From positions 248,001-312,000 of the forward strand of contig JAEQBH010000036.1 in assembly GCA_016808115.1 (NCBI GenBank): DNA of 64,000 nt, read 5' to 3'. Source of the stretch: Tetrastigma voinierianum. Taxonomy: Eukaryota > Streptophyta > Magnoliopsida > Vitales > Vitaceae. Position 1 is the first letter of the stretch. Each line of letters starts with the position of its first letter. The notes beneath the pieces were generated by a model. The model saw only the letters and a program-made list of their open reading frames with translations, had not been told where the DNA came from and ran no database searches. Positions 12,770 through 24,557 of this stretch are shown one piece after another. The position numbers and the translations under genes are program-made.

Positions 12770-12935
12770 ATAAAGCGAAATTTCGCGTCATAAGCGAATT
12801 TTCGCTATAACTGAATTTTCGCTACATAGCGAAAATTTGCTATGATAGCGAAATTTCGCTATCATAGCGAAATTTTCGCTATCATAGCGAATTTTCGCTA
12901 TGTTGCGAAAATTACTGTGCATAGCGAAAGTGCAT
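12770..12935. repeat. TTTCGCTATNATAGCGAAA palindrome array
   Basis: Seven or more overlapping copies of the near-perfect 19-base palindrome, or its half-sites TTCGCTAT and ATAGCGAA, occur at a spacing of about 18-19 bases. The best copies are around 12840-12900. The array sits about 370-530 bases into the LTR and roughly 100 bases upstream of the TATA-like box. The same array lies in both D LTRs. Confidence 0.8.
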
Positions 12936-13033
12936 CGTTTTTGTGATCAAGCGACTCAGTTTGATTAAATTCCTCTTTTCCCTCGATGTAATCATATTAT
13001 TTAGGTTAGTTTGGTATTTTCGCATGTTTGTGG

Positions 13034-13046
13034 GGCTATATAAGCC
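13034..13046 (+). promoter_or_regulatory. TATA-like box in B LTR
   Basis: The sequence GGCTATATAAGCC lies about 630 bases into the LTR, downstream of the palindrome array and in a position suited to the element promoter. The box is itself nearly palindromic. Assignment is by motif and position only. Confidence 0.5.
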
Positions 13047-13871
13047 ATGTTATGAACTTTTGTAACCTAACTATTCATTTAACGCAGTTTCATTTACGGC
13101 CCTGTTTTGGTTCCCATTTTCTCTCTTCTCTCTCCTCTTTCCCTCATTTTCTAGGCTGCCAAACACACCCCTTTGAGGATGACAACTCAAAGGATGTTTG
13201 GCTAAGCCTCGAAACCTTGAAGAGGAGGGTTGCTGGGACAGTTGATGTGGGTTTTGTAGGTGTTCCTCTGTTTCCTTAAGGCAGTCTTGCGTGTTGTATT
13301 TGAGCATTCAAAACTAGGTTTAAATGCTATTTAATGTATTTTCTTTGGTCAATACTTGGCATGCTTTAGGGTTCAGTGTATTCTTATTGCTAGATATACT
13401 GACATCCATTAGATGTCATTTACGAGCCATTGAAAGTAGGTTCAATCTTTATTTTCAAGCTGACAAGATATTAGTACTATGGTTCAAATAGGAATGTGCA
13501 AGGGTTGGTTTAAAGTTAAATAAAGATCGGTTTGGAAATGACTATATAGTCGTTTGCCTGTCTGAGAAATAACTCGAGGACACCTCATAACCCCATCATG
13601 CCAAGTTGGTGACCCAAAACTTGAGTCTTCTTTTTACATACTTATTTTAGCGCTTTCAACTAGTTTAGTGACAACAACAACTACACTTTTTATCTGAATC
13701 CGAAAATCCAAATGAAAGCCTCACCATTTTGAATCATTATAGTCATTTGTAAGGCGAAAACCCGTCCACTGTGTTGATCCTAGAGCGCTATCACGCTGCC
13801 GGTAGTTACGTTCACGGCGATAGAACCTTAGGTATAAATTTTTTATTAAGCATACTACGTGGCGCGGATCA

Positions 13872-15994
13872 ATGGCAGGCAGCTTGAATCAGAAGCGCAT
13901 TTAATTCATTGATTTTAAAATTGAAAAGGAAATTAAAGGCTGCTCGTTCCCCGAGAAGAAAGCAAGATCACTATAAAAGGATGGGAAGACATAGAAAGAA
14001 TAAATGAATAGGATGAAGAAAAAGGAAAAAGAGGAAAAAGAAGAGTTCCAAGGGTGTAAGTGCAGATCGTATGGAATGAGTGGAGTCGGAAAACAAACCA
14101 ACTCTATTCATGATTCCATACAACATTCTATAATCATGAGAATGCATGATGGAAAGGTTAACGAACTATCATCGAGAGGAACTCAGCGAGTTTAAAGGAA
14201 GGCCCCGATTTGTTGAGCAGCCTTGTGCGGCCCCTTCCTTCGGCTATGGTCGAGGAATCGGGGCAGATAAAGCGAAGCCTCTGACCCAACTGGGAGGAAG
14301 GCGTAGGATTTTAGATCCAAGAAATAGAGAGTTTTCCTCTGGATTAGATCTGATCCTATGTGTGGTTACTGCGTTAGATAAAGAAATCAGATTGTACAAT
14401 ATCGAGATGTTTTGATATTTGAATAAAATTCCTGTTGATTAACAAATTGACTGTTTTTGGGTTCACGAATTGATATACTAAATTTTGTGTTTGTGTCATT
14501 TCCTGTTAATGTGACAATTATGAAAACCTTGCCTGAATAATGAACAATTTTGTTCTCTCCCAAGAACAAAATACAAAAAAAAAAAATAATAGCACAGGTT
14601 AGTAAACTGGAATTAGGAGTTGCAGCTTGAATGTTTTAATCCAGTTTAGATTTTAAAAGTGGAAAGGCTGGATATTCTTTGAAGGTACAAAATAACTTGG
14701 TTGAAAATGTGTAAATAAGCAGTTAATAAGTACAGTCTTGAAGAAATAATACACTTGGTCAACAAAACTCCTTGAAACTTTGAGAAGATTAAGACATCTT
14801 CTGGAAATTCATGATTAAGAGTCCATGGTCCCATAACTTGTTAGATTATTGATTGGTAAATCTTAGGTAAAAACGGCTAATAAAAAAAGTGATAGAGGCC
14901 ATCCTTGGCAATTTGAGCTTTTCAAGCCTACCCTCAATATATGCTAAAAGCATACCCTCTAGTTCCATGACTTGAGCCAAATGACCTTAATTCTTCAAAT
15001 GTCGACCCTTTGAGCTTGAATCCCCTTCCTTGTAATAATCCTACAGCCAAGAATCCAAATTATCGAGTTTTCAACACAAAAGGTCTACTGTAAAGGAAGA
15101 AACTAATTTGGGGAAAAAATATTTCCAAATATTACTAGGTAGGAGGAGAAGAAATAACCTGAAAGATTAGGGAAAAGAAGTAGAAATTGATGAGAAAAGG
15201 AAATAAGTTTTGTCTTGTGGCTACTTCCTTTGAACAATTAAGCTCGTAGGGTGTTTTAACACTAGTACCCTAATATATTTGGTATGGGGTTGCTAGCCCA
15301 AAGTTCTCTAAGGGTAATAGAAGCTAGAAGACAAAACATTACCTTATTCTCATCCTTAGAAAAACAAAAGCAAAGAGTTGATTAAAAACAGGGAACTTGC
15401 ACGAATAAAGTACAGTGGAAATCAAATGCCATAAAAGAATTCAAAAGATGAATCGGGCCAGATTGAGGAGAATCAACAAGTCTGAGAAGGGTTAAAAATT
15501 TGACGATAAGTCTGAAAAGAAAAAGTGGAAGCGGGTGATTTGCGACTTAAATTTTCACATTATCTTGATTACTAAACGCGACTTTCTGAGCACGAAAGGG
15601 ACCTCATTGATCTTGAAGGTTGAATTTACATTAGTGGAATCCAATATGAAAACAAACCTATGGGACTTTGACCAACAATCGAAACTCCCGGAAAGTTAAC
15701 TAAATTGACATGAAGATAGAAAAGGATTGAAGACACTGCGCTTTTACGAGAACAAGACTTGTTAAATAAACTGTTTAAATACATTATTTCATCAAGAAAT
15801 TTATGATAGAAGTAGAGACCATTCCGTTTTCTTGAATCGAAACTGAAATTTAAAATGATGCTGCTATCTCCTATCAAGTTAGAAGGTGGAATAGGAAAGA
15901 CTAGTGTGAATCATAAAAATGTCCTTAAAAATTTAAGCTTAATTGTTTGAGGACAAACAATTCTTTCTTTTCTTTGCTTGAGACCGAAGCAAAT
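13872..15994 (+). mobile_element. 3' internal part of noncoding element C
   Basis: This sequence belongs to the same family as the interior of element A but lies on the opposite strand. Examples are the block near 14060-14130 (TATGGAATGAGTGGAGTC) and the block near 15245-15330 (GGTATGGGGTTGCTAGCCCAAAG). There is one 89-codon open frame at 14146-14415 with no recognised similarity; since family members do not keep it, I do not call it a gene. The 5' part of C should lie left of the B insertion, outside the window. Confidence 0.65.
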
Positions 15995-16012
15995 TTTAAG
16001 TTTGGGGGAATT
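15995..16012 (+). promoter_or_regulatory. Polypurine tract of element C
   Basis: The sequence TTTTAAGTTTGGGGGAATT comes right before the LTR start TGATGAAAC. This is the classic plant Ty3/gypsy arrangement, and it is preceded by the usual TTTCTTTGCTTGAG block. Confidence 0.8.
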
Positions 16013-16199
16013 TGATGAAACAAAAACTTCATTTTCATTTTTAATCCATTTTTCTGAATTTATTACAAGTTAATTATTGATTAATATCGAAACTGGGTAA
16101 TTTGCTCCAGGAATTTAATTTAGCGAAGAATACGAAACATAAGTGAAAGTCAGTAAAAACCCAGGAAAGAGATAAACTACCGCGAGAAATGATCATGGC

Positions 16200-17190
16200 G
16201 AATTGGAGTCGCGACGGGAAGCTCGTTGTTAGTCATTTCAGTCACGGCCTCACGAATCCCGGTCTTGAGGAAGAAATAGAAGACCTTAAGCGAAGTCGTG
16301 ACTTGAAGTTGAGCTTGCGACCCGAAATTACAAAGCAACAAGTGAAGAGGTTGCGTGAAGGTATGGTTGAGGCCCAAGGAAATATTCAAAGTAAGTCTTC
16401 GGTCCGACACCACTGCGATGTCGTGACACGGTCGAACTCTCTTGAGATTCATGAGAAGTCAATCTCTAGTCCTTGACGTGGATCATCAATGGAAGCAACA
16501 AGGGAGGTCTCTGCCAGAAAATGGGTTGCAATTGGTTTTAAATGAAGGGCTCTATTTAAGGTGCGGAGTGCCATTGAGGTCGCGACGAAAGCGAGGCTGG
16601 AGTCTCAATGAGGGGAAAAGATTGAGAGATTCTGACCCAATTAAGAGTTGAAGAACGAAAGGGAGGTCGCTGACTGAAGCAAGCCCAGCGAAGTCCTTAC
16701 TTGGCGAAGTTGCGACCATTTATTAATCAAGGACCACAAATGATGTCGCGACCACTCATTTAGGTCGCGACCCGAAGAAGAAGCGGCGAAGAAATCCCCA
16801 AGAATTCGCAATACGCACGAAGCGATTAGGACTACATGCGGCGGAAAAGCGACATGGTCAGCGACATCACCTTGGTCGCAACCTAGAATAGAGGTTGGAA
16901 GAAGAGGCGAGGTTGCAGCAAAGAATTGAGGTTGCAACGGAAGAAGGAATGAACATGAGGTCATGACTCGAGTCTGAAAGAAAAGAAAGAAGACAACGGT
17001 CGCGGCGTGAAGCTGAGTGGTGTGACATCGGAAACTCTTGAGAAATGCAGGCAATGAGGTCACGACCACAAAGCGATGTCGCGACCATTAGTCCATCACG
17101 ATTGCAAAATTTGAGTCGCAAAAAACAAGGTCATGGCCCGAACAGAGCAAACAAAATCCGAGTTGCGACACGGCTTGGTCGCGACCTAGG
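16200..17190. repeat. GTCGCGAC palindrome cluster in C LTR
   Basis: About six exact GTCGCGAC copies occur (near 16207, 16578, 16744, 16763, 17078 and 17179), with variants such as GTCGTGAC, GTCACGAC and GTTGCGAC. Spacing is irregular. Unlike the A copies, these are often followed by C or G rather than ATC. The cluster ends about 70 bases before the TATA-like box. Confidence 0.7.
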
Positions 17191-17251
17191 ACGATCGTGG
17201 ACCTCTTTTGGGAATTGTCGAAGGTTTTACATTAGGCTAATTTATTTTGAC

Positions 17252-17266
17252 GGGTTATAAATAGAC
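17252..17266 (+). promoter_or_regulatory. TATA-like box in C LTR
   Basis: The sequence GGGTTATAAATAGAC lies about 1.24 kb into the LTR, just downstream of the palindrome cluster. It is a plausible promoter box for the element transcript, based on motif and position only. Confidence 0.5.
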
Positions 17267-18659
17267 GGTGTTAGAATAGTAAAGTAACCTGTCTTCCCAC
17301 GAGAAAAAGGGAACGGAGAGGAACTTAGTGTATAGTCTAGAGTAGAATTTTAGTTTTTTTTTTTTTTTTCTTTGTTCTTGAATTCTTTTCTGGATCACGA
17401 ATGCGAGGTGTGCATAAACGAGTGGAATTTGGTTCTATTTACGTTATTTTCTTCCTACTTAAAATTACTGCCTAAAAATTTATGAAATCTAGACAAATTT
17501 TTGGAATTCTTTTCTTCTCAGTTTCATTGCAATTATAGTGGATGTATGTGATCAATACTCCATTTCTTTAATCATAATGCAATAATTAGAACGCAGCTCT
17601 GCTGGATTTGAATTAGAATTAGTTATAGTCTTTTCTGCTAAAAAAAATCTGGAGAAAATTATTTGGGTTGGGATTTACTTACTTAGTGTTGTGTTTTTAA
17701 GATGATAAGTTCCCGATAGTAGTCTCTTGAATGCGGTTTAAGTGTATCTTGCTTTGATTTCAGAGGATGCCCTCTGCGTGACACGAAATGGAGATTCACG
17801 AGGTAGAGCATTCTCTTATCGTATAATTAGACTACCATTGATGAGCTGGCGAGCTCTGAAAGTTCATTTTGATAAATACCTATTCGCTCATAATTGAAGT
17901 TGGAGGGCATTTATGATATAAATAATCAGAGAGTTCACCTTAATCTAAGGGAAGTTCGATCATATTATTTAAAGAGATCTAATCAAGGAAAGAGACGAGC
18001 AATAGATGCGAAGGATGAGCACCCAATTAGTGAGTGAACTTTTGCAAAAATCTTGAGAAGGAAAGCGAAAAGATCTGCGATCATCGAAAATAAGGTGTAG
18101 TATTAAGAAAGAAAAATACTAAATCTTGCAAGAAAAGTATAAATACAAATGCTTGGTTCGATCTTGACTTGAGAGAAACGAGCTTCTAACCCGATGAATG
18201 TGGAAGAAATCCAACTGCAACATTTAGGCAATCTTGGACAAATCCAAATCCATCAATACAATAGAGCAATGTATTTTCGTGTAGGAATTGATTGTTTCAT
18301 TTTAATACACTGATAGTTTTCGTTTCTCATAGGGAACATATTAGATCCAGTATTTTGCTCTTTATACTTTTATTTTTGGTTATTTTCATGTTATTCCAAT
18401 ATCTATTTTTAGCTAAAAGTCTAGGATCTATTATTCTTTCTAGATCAAACTTTCATTATCATTCTCTTTAGTCCAAATAGCATAGAACTTCAATAGTTGG
18501 GGTAATTGATATTTTTTTTTAATTCTTGCCAATCTCTGTGGGAATGATACTTGGACTTTCATTCAGATTTTACTACTTGTATGACCTGTGCACTTGTAGT
18601 GTCATAGATTAAACCCAATTTTAAAATCCTAAACAATCAAGAAAGATCTATTTAACTAA

Positions 18660-20440
18660 GCCAATTTATCCAAAGTGACATGGGTGCAAGAGAATTGTAA
18701 GGCTCTTGTAACTATGTGAATTTGAGGGGTTTTTAGTCTATATAGAAAAAGGCAAACAGAGTCCGAAAAAGTTATGGTGGTGTCTAGCCGAGGGAGTTTG
18801 GATACGGCTTGTATCTCTGGTGTCTCCCGACGTATTGCATATAAATGAGCCTTGAATTAATTTGGATCACTTCCCAGTCAAATCCTAAAGATAACATGGA
18901 TTTCTCCCAAGGGTTGTTGGTGTTGAGTTGGAGCTGGCTGACGAGGTGATGGGGGCGATGCCTCGTCCCGACCTTCTGAGGCCACGAAGCGGCTAAGATG
19001 TCCACGTCGGATCAAGTATTCAATTTCCTTCCTTAGTGGATCTGATCATGCGGTAGGTGTCCATGATCGCGCGATTCCATTACTTGTTTAAGTCCTATTC
19101 GATGGAGTACTTGTTTTCATCTAAGGCGGCCACCTTAAAAACTTTTTCATGTTGTATGCCACGTAGAACACAGCGATACTTGAGGTATCAAGGGGTGAAT
19201 TCAGGGTGGATATCATTTCGCTGCGTCGGGTTGTGGTGGGCCCGAAACGGTCCCGGCGTTGCACAAATCTTTTGAAGACAATTCTTTATTCTCTCTGTCC
19301 CTTCGTGGGGATCTATCACTGTCTCCTCGCCTCCTGGGGCTCTAGTCTCGCTTTTTCTCCCCCCTACTCTTCTCCTTTTGCGCAGAAGAGTTTTCCTACT
19401 TAGATAGAAGGGCTTCCTCGCCGTTGATGTATTTCTCTACTTTAGCGACCACCTTGGCCATGCTTGCCTGAGGGTTCTTTAAGATGGAAAACATCATGTC
19501 TTTTGACAATACGCCGAGCTCGGCGATGAAAGCGGTGATGGAAAACTTCTTATCTGGGATGTCTACCTTTAATGACTCTACATTAAACCTCTGAACGTAG
19601 GATCTCAGGTTCTCCTATGGGCTTTGCTTTATGGTCAGCAAGTGATAGCTCGGCTTCCTGTATGTCCGAGCTCCGATGAAGTGGGAGACGAACACGATGG
19701 ACAACTCTCTAAAGGATGAGATTGACGATGGTGGGAGTTTGTTGAACCAGGCTAAAGCCGGGCCTTTTAGCGTGATGGGGAAGGCTCTGCATCAAACGGG
19801 GTCCTGGTATTCGTGTAGCTCCATTTGATTCTTATAGGTATTGAGGTGGTTTACAGGATCTTTCATTTCGTTGAAGGTTTAGTTATAGCGTGCAGATTTC
19901 TTTGGGGAGAGGGAAGTGTAATGCCAGGCCGTGGTAGAGGACTTGTTTGTTGCGCAGCGCATCCGCAGGTAGACTCGTCCTTTCCTTTATTTATGTGGTT
20001 GAGCTCTTCTTGGATGTCACTGGAAGCCTTCCGCTCCCCCATGATCGTTCCCTGCTCCTCTTGATAAAGGATGGGTACATTACCTCTATTGTTCCTTTCA
20101 GGTACTCCCTCATTGCGATCCTCTCCAAGGGGTTTATAGGGATCATGTCCTTTGGCTCGGTAGTTTTCTCTTCTCGTCGACATCCGTGGCGTCGTGGTGT
20201 GTCATTCTTCTGGCCCATTGCGTTTATGCAGTGAGTTCCTCAGTCTCGACAAGCGCTAGTTGGTGACACGTAGTGCCTCCACCTCGTCGATGTTGGCTCA
20301 CATGGTTCGGGCGTCTCTTGCGCGGTCGGCTATCTGAGGCGCTGGCTGGTCTTCAGCGATCCTGAGAGGGGGTTGGCGTGACTCCTACTCATGTTTTGGG
20401 TCGATACCATCAGTCACTGAGAATTCAGTTTCATTTGTAG
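18660..20440 (-). pseudogene. Tat-like gag and start of protease (element H)
   Basis: Read on the minus strand from 20440 downward: an N-terminal linker with an open frame at 19863-20183, then the gag core at about 19800-19430. The core includes CRAFPITLKGPALAWFNKLP, ELSIVFVSHFIGARTY and NLRSYVQRFNVESLKVDIPD, typical of Tat-lineage gag, which packages element RNA. A charged linker (SPRRRGDSDRSPRRDRE) is at about 19330. A C-terminal part with LIRRGHLSRFVASEG lies at about 18990-18950. The final stretch (LPRLDTTITFSDS, about 18790) is where the protease region begins. The frame is broken by indels. The gene stops abruptly near 18660, where the C LTR begins. Confidence 0.8.
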
Positions 20441-20448
20441 AGGAATAG

Positions 20449-20472
20449 TCATTCCCACAGACGACGCCAAAC
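20449..20472 (-). promoter_or_regulatory. Primer-binding site of element H
   Basis: The minus strand reads TTGGCGTCGTCTGTGGGAA right after the LTR end CATCATCA. This is one base off the site common in plant Tat elements (TGGCGCCGTCTGTGGGAA). Confidence 0.75.
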
Positions 20473-21098
20473 TGATGATGCTTTTTCTACAAATACTGGG
20501 TTGGAGCTTCTTGGGATGAGTCGGGAGTAGGTCTGATGGATGGGATCGTCGAGACTGGCTGCGACCCTGAAAGGGTTATGCGGCGGGGTATGCCGGTTGC
20601 CGCTCCGATGGCTAAGTCAGTTTCTTTCTTATGAGAAGGAAAGAATTCAACTCTTTAGGGCATTGTTGATGCGTACCTTTCTGTGGTAGAACGGGTTGGT
20701 ATTTATAAGGGAAATAGTGGTTACTTTCCTTGTTAGTTGATGGTACGGTATCTTTCCCATTGGGTGAGAAGTTTCCTTTTCCTTATCGTGGACTGGCTCT
20801 GAAGGGATAATGGAGGAGCCGTGATCATGTGAGATCCTTCTTTCCTAATCCGCGGGGTGCGGATCATGGAAACTGGGCACCTTTCCTTTTACATGAGTTT
20901 TTAGGCCACCTATATCACTTGATTATCTGTGAGCGGCTGATTTTGGACAGGCCCGTACGCTCTGGCATGGTCAGTGCGTAGGCCCAGAAATTTGTTTTTA
21001 TTGGGTTTATTACTGACTCCCTTCATAAGGCGGAGGTTTGGGCCTATGCCTTAGGCTTATGTTTTGGGCCGGTGCATGTGTTGTTCTCTACCCCATCA
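20473..21098 (-). repeat. 5' LTR of element H
   Basis: About 626 bases start on the minus strand at 21098 with TGATGGGGTAGAGAAC and end with CATCATCA just before the primer-binding site. No second copy is in the window, so the boundaries rest on the TG...CA ends, the primer site and the change to AT-rich DNA at 21099. Confidence 0.65.
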
Positions 21099-21610
21099 AA
21101 TAATATCTTAAATATTAGTAATTATATATTTTTAAATTATTTAATTTTAAAATATATAAATTTTATATTTATTATGTCACCAGATTAACCACGGTTCGAC
21201 TGTCTATCCAACTGACGAACTATGAAATGGTAACTTTTTCGATTCAACACGCGGACCAGTTTTTAAAACATTGATAATTTCCATATATTTTATTTATTAT
21301 ACGAGATAAGGGTGAGGTGTGACGAGAGATTAAAACAAGTGAAGGTATTTGAGTCAACCAGTTATTCCTAGGTATGTATGATGGGATATTTTCGGGTTCT
21401 TTTTCAAAAATAGAATCAAACCCGTGGACACAAGGATGTCTTAATAAAAAATTCAAAATGCTAACACCACCCTCGTTTCCTTCAACCCCACACGCCTACC
21501 TAGCCCCCTTCCTCGGGCTTTTTCTGCATTTAGCTAAAAATATATATAAAAATTCCTCAAGTATAAAAAGTTGAGAAATATTTCTAAATCTAGTATATTT
21601 TTTGCTATAT

Positions 21611-21980
21611 GAAAAGTGACACACTTTCTAAAATTTTGAAAACTTGAAATTTTAAGTGAATGTGTTTTTTAAAAAGACACCTTTGCTTTTTATAGTCTTC
21701 ATCCTAAAAAAACTAAACCAAAGTTGAGATTATTTTTCAAACCATGCTTTTTCCCCCTTCTTCCCTCACCCCAACCAACCAAGGGGAGTTTTAGAAAAAT
21801 AATATAAAAATTAAAAATAAATCTAAGAAAAACATGGTTTGAAAAATAGTTTCAACTTTAGTGTACTTTTCTCTATGTAGGCTTTCCACATAGGATAAAG
21901 ATTCAAAAAAGTAAAGGTGTCTTTTCAAAAAGCTCCCGTCAAAATTCGCAATTTTTGAAACTTTAGAAAGTATCTCTTCA
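21611..21980. repeat. Long imperfect inverted repeat (MITE-like hairpin)
   Basis: The left arm (21611-21752) and right arm (21827-21980) are reverse complements with indels. For example, AAACCATGCTTTTTC near 21740 pairs with GAAAAACATGGTTT at 21827. Likewise AAAGACACCTTTGCTTT near 21672 pairs with AAAGTAAAGGTGTCTTT near 21908. The 74-base loop is C-rich then AT-rich. Transcription would give a long hairpin RNA. It is probably a decayed MITE or foldback element; no target duplication is clear. Confidence 0.65.
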
Positions 21981-23302
21981 AGAAATACTTTCAATATAAA
22001 TTCATAATTTATGAAACTTAAGAAAGTGTTTCTTCAAAATACACTTTCAGTTAAATTATTTTAAAAAATGTCCCTTCAATAGTTATTCCACATGGAAAAA
22101 AATACAGTAGAGTTAGGAATATTTTTTCCATTTTTGTATTAGAATTTTAATTCCTTTTGAAATTTAAATGTCGAGAAAAGCTCCGACTGACGCACAATAA
22201 CCCCGAGCCTACATGTTACACTTTAAAAGTTGTTTCCATTAATTATAGAAGAGTATATGAACAAAGTGTATAAGAGGTGTACAAGTCTTCTCTTCTTTAA
22301 GGATTTCAATTGATTTTTAGATTAAAACTCAAATAATTATTTCCTTAAATGAATGATGGAGAACATTTGTTATAAACATTACTTGATCTCACACTCATCA
22401 TATGTATTTTTTTTAAATCATACATATTCATTTTATAAACTAATTTAATTAACTTTCAAAAAAAAAAAAACCACTTTACTTATAATTTATGAAACGATAG
22501 ATTTGGGCATGTGGAAGCACAAAACACCCCATATGATTCCATGTTTCATTGCTTGTCAAATCAAATTGAATCAAGTTTAACAAAGCACACCATTTGAAAC
22601 CACCTTAATAAAGAAAAACAAACTCCTCAAAACACCTTTCTTTACTTCTTCTTCCCATCCATCCCCATCACTTTCCACATTAATAATAATAATAAAAAAA
22701 AGCGTGGGCATCTGATAAGAGTGACCCATTCCTCCCCATGCATTTACACTCTAAGTCTCTAGCCCTTTATACCCCATCTAACTTTTAATTGCACACCCCA
22801 TGACCCACCTCTCACTCTCTCTTTCTTTCATCATGCCATCTTATAGAAATGGCCAAAATTAATGAGTGTTGAAGTTTAACTAACAATTAATAACATCATC
22901 AATATACCCAAACTACTCTCTCTTGAATGGTAGGTTAGTATTCTTGATTTTTTTTAGGAAAATAAATTTGTATTCGTTAATTAGGCTGTTGTGAAGAAGA
23001 ACTAATTAGTTTGAGATTATGGGGGGAATGAAACCATTAATTTCCCCAACATCACTGCAGAAAATTTGGTGAGTTTTGAAAGCATGAAATGGGATGAAGT
23101 GTCTCCTTTTCATATATGCCCAGCAGTAGCGCTAACATAGTGGATGATGCAAGTATGGAAAGCTGGTCCTCTTCCTAAATTTTTCTTTATTTCCCCTCAT
23201 CGGATGAATGGTGGCCTTGTTCTGGAATTATATAATTGGTTTGAGATGGCTTATTATTTTGGAATGGCTGCCTTGATAAAGTGTGCCGTGGTAATTAACT
23301 AG

Positions 23303-23307
23303 CATAG
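23303..23307. repeat. Target-site duplication CATAG, left of I
   Basis: CATAG here equals CATAG at 39299-39303 on the far side of element I. Five bases is the usual duplication length for Ty3/gypsy integration. The perfect match means no flank exchange after insertion. Confidence 0.85.
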
Positions 23308-23328
23308 TGATAGGCCGAAAGCGTGATG

Positions 23329-23374
<46 letters not shown>

Positions 23375-24557
23375 CCTATGTGCGCAAGTGCACGCGTCGT
23401 ATCAAGTAATACAGTGTACCTAAGTACGGATATCGATCCACGGGGATAAGTGCGTTAATTGCTGATTTTAGCCTTTGAATATTATCTGGACGTAAGATTT
23501 TAGTGACAAATTAACTAATGTGTGAGCTTAACTAACCTAATTCAACTTAGTAAATTGCGTATTTTGGGGCCCAGAACTGTCTCCCCACCGCTGATGGATT
23601 ACTACCTAGAGAAATTACTATTCAGTTTATTCCGACTTGTGTTAGCGGGGTGATCGTACCTCACGGATACCCTCTCTCGAGGAATGTATCAGCTATCTGG
23701 CTAAGCGGTGGTGTTCTCTACCCGGCCAGATACTACGAAGCGCTTAAATGTTCTAACCTTAATCACCGCCTCGAATCGAGATATCTCACATTCAGAGATT
23801 GACCCGGTCGCTCACATTTAGATCCACAGGCGTCCTCATCTCTCGATCTAGGATACCCGGCAAAATCTATTGCCAATGTTGGCGAGGACATCTCATGCAA
23901 ATAAATCATAGATAGGCGATACTAACAAGTCATAAACAGGCTGAGATAATATAAAATCTGAATCTACAATCCATTAAAATTAGTATTGAGGTTCGAAATA
24001 ACACCTAGATATGAAACTAGAACATAAGGTAATTACGAGTATTCAATCTATGAAACATCGAGGGTTTTTATCGGAAAAGGAAAATGCAAAAGTAGGTCTT
24101 TTCTCCGTAATCTAGATTCTTCTTTGCTCTTGCTTTAGGTGCCCCTCGTTTGTACATTCTTCGATGCCCTCGAATTCTAGTCCCTTTTTCTTTTAATAAT
24201 TGTGATGGGGAAATCGCGCTGACGTCATAACGTTGCAACGTCGCGATGTTGAGGTGTCGCGACGTTGATACGTCGCGACATTAAGGCGTCGCGACGTTGA
24301 TACGTCGAGACGCTAAGGCCCTTTGTTGACTTCTTCTTCATGTTAACCTGACGTCGTGACGTTGGGATGTAAAGCGTTCACGCGACTTAGGCTTTTCTTA
24401 TCTGACTCAAATAGTCCCCAGCTTTGCTTTCGTTCCGCACTGTTCACACAGATGCAAGAATCGATTGTCGGCTATATAAATACGTATTTGCTCCGGTAAA
24501 ATGCGCTAAACCATAAGACAAGCGTGGGTATGGCATGAGTGTTTTAGGCCTTCCATC
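23308..24557 (-). repeat. 3' LTR of element I
   Basis: It is homologous to 38114-39298 throughout. Both share TGATAGGCCGAAAGCGTGATG at the LTR end, the CCTTTGAATATTATC block, the palindrome array and the GGTATGGCATGAGTGTTTTAG start region. The LTR start near 24557 is altered (no clean TCATCA). It is longer than the 5' copy, partly because of the expanded TA/TG tract. Confidence 0.8.
23325..23372. repeat. TA/TG dinucleotide tract in I LTR
   Basis: A (TA)n run continues into a (TG)n run near the LTR 3' end. The partner LTR at 38142-38162 has a pure TA run and only a short TG end. The length difference arose after insertion. Confidence 0.9.

Larger units (their letters stand above)
12403..13871 (+). 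repeat. 3' LTR of element B
   Basis: About 1469 bases start with TGATTAGTACCCAAAAAGTGC and end near CGCGGATCA. Start, end and internal blocks match the two LTRs of element D: the TTCGCTAT palindrome array, the CTATATAAG box, and the end block ACCTTAGGTATAAATTTT versus the D block ACTTAGGATATAAATTTT. It is followed at 13872 by sequence of element C, so B is nested in C. The expected 5' LTR is not in the window. Confidence 0.8.
16013..18617 (+). repeat. 3' LTR of element C
   Basis: About 2.6 kb start with TGATGAAACAAAAACTTC. The end, near 18605-18617, lies in a block (GTGTCATAGATTAAACCCA) related to the LTR end of element G (GTGTCATAAATTTG...TTAAACA). The length equals that of the A 5' LTR. 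It holds a GTCGCGAC array and a TATA-like box. Downstream sequence belongs to element H, so C interrupts H. The exact 3' end is uncertain by about 15 bases. Confidence 0.7.
21099..23307. other. AT-rich low-repeat sequence left of element I
   Basis: No coding similarity is seen. The first 250 bases include a stretch near 21180-21270 (ACCAGATTAACCACGGTTCG) that looks like a fragment of a dispersed repeat. A hairpin-forming inverted repeat follows (21611-21980). From about 22500 the sequence looks like ordinary intergenic or 3' flanking DNA with simple repeats. The last 140 bases (23165-23307) are homologous to 40200-40320, which makes them the 3' flank of locus X, cut by element I at 23307. Confidence 0.5.

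Noticed and set aside
12770..12935. Regularly spaced palindromic repeats that resemble a CRISPR array
   Set aside because: There are no unique spacers of constant length and no cas genes; the context is a plant LTR and the repeats overlap.
14146..14415. 89-codon frame in element C as a gag remnant
   Set aside because: There is no gag motif, and the homologous part of element A does not keep the frame.
16641..17121. Minus-strand frames of up to 142 codons in the C LTR
   Set aside because: They lie in the palindrome array of an LTR and reflect its GC-rich repeats. There is no similarity or conservation with the A or G LTRs.
22740..22900. Promoter and short ORF near ATGGCCAAAATTAATG
   Set aside because: The frame ends after a few codons and no gene follows. 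TATA-like text is expected by chance in such AT-rich DNA.
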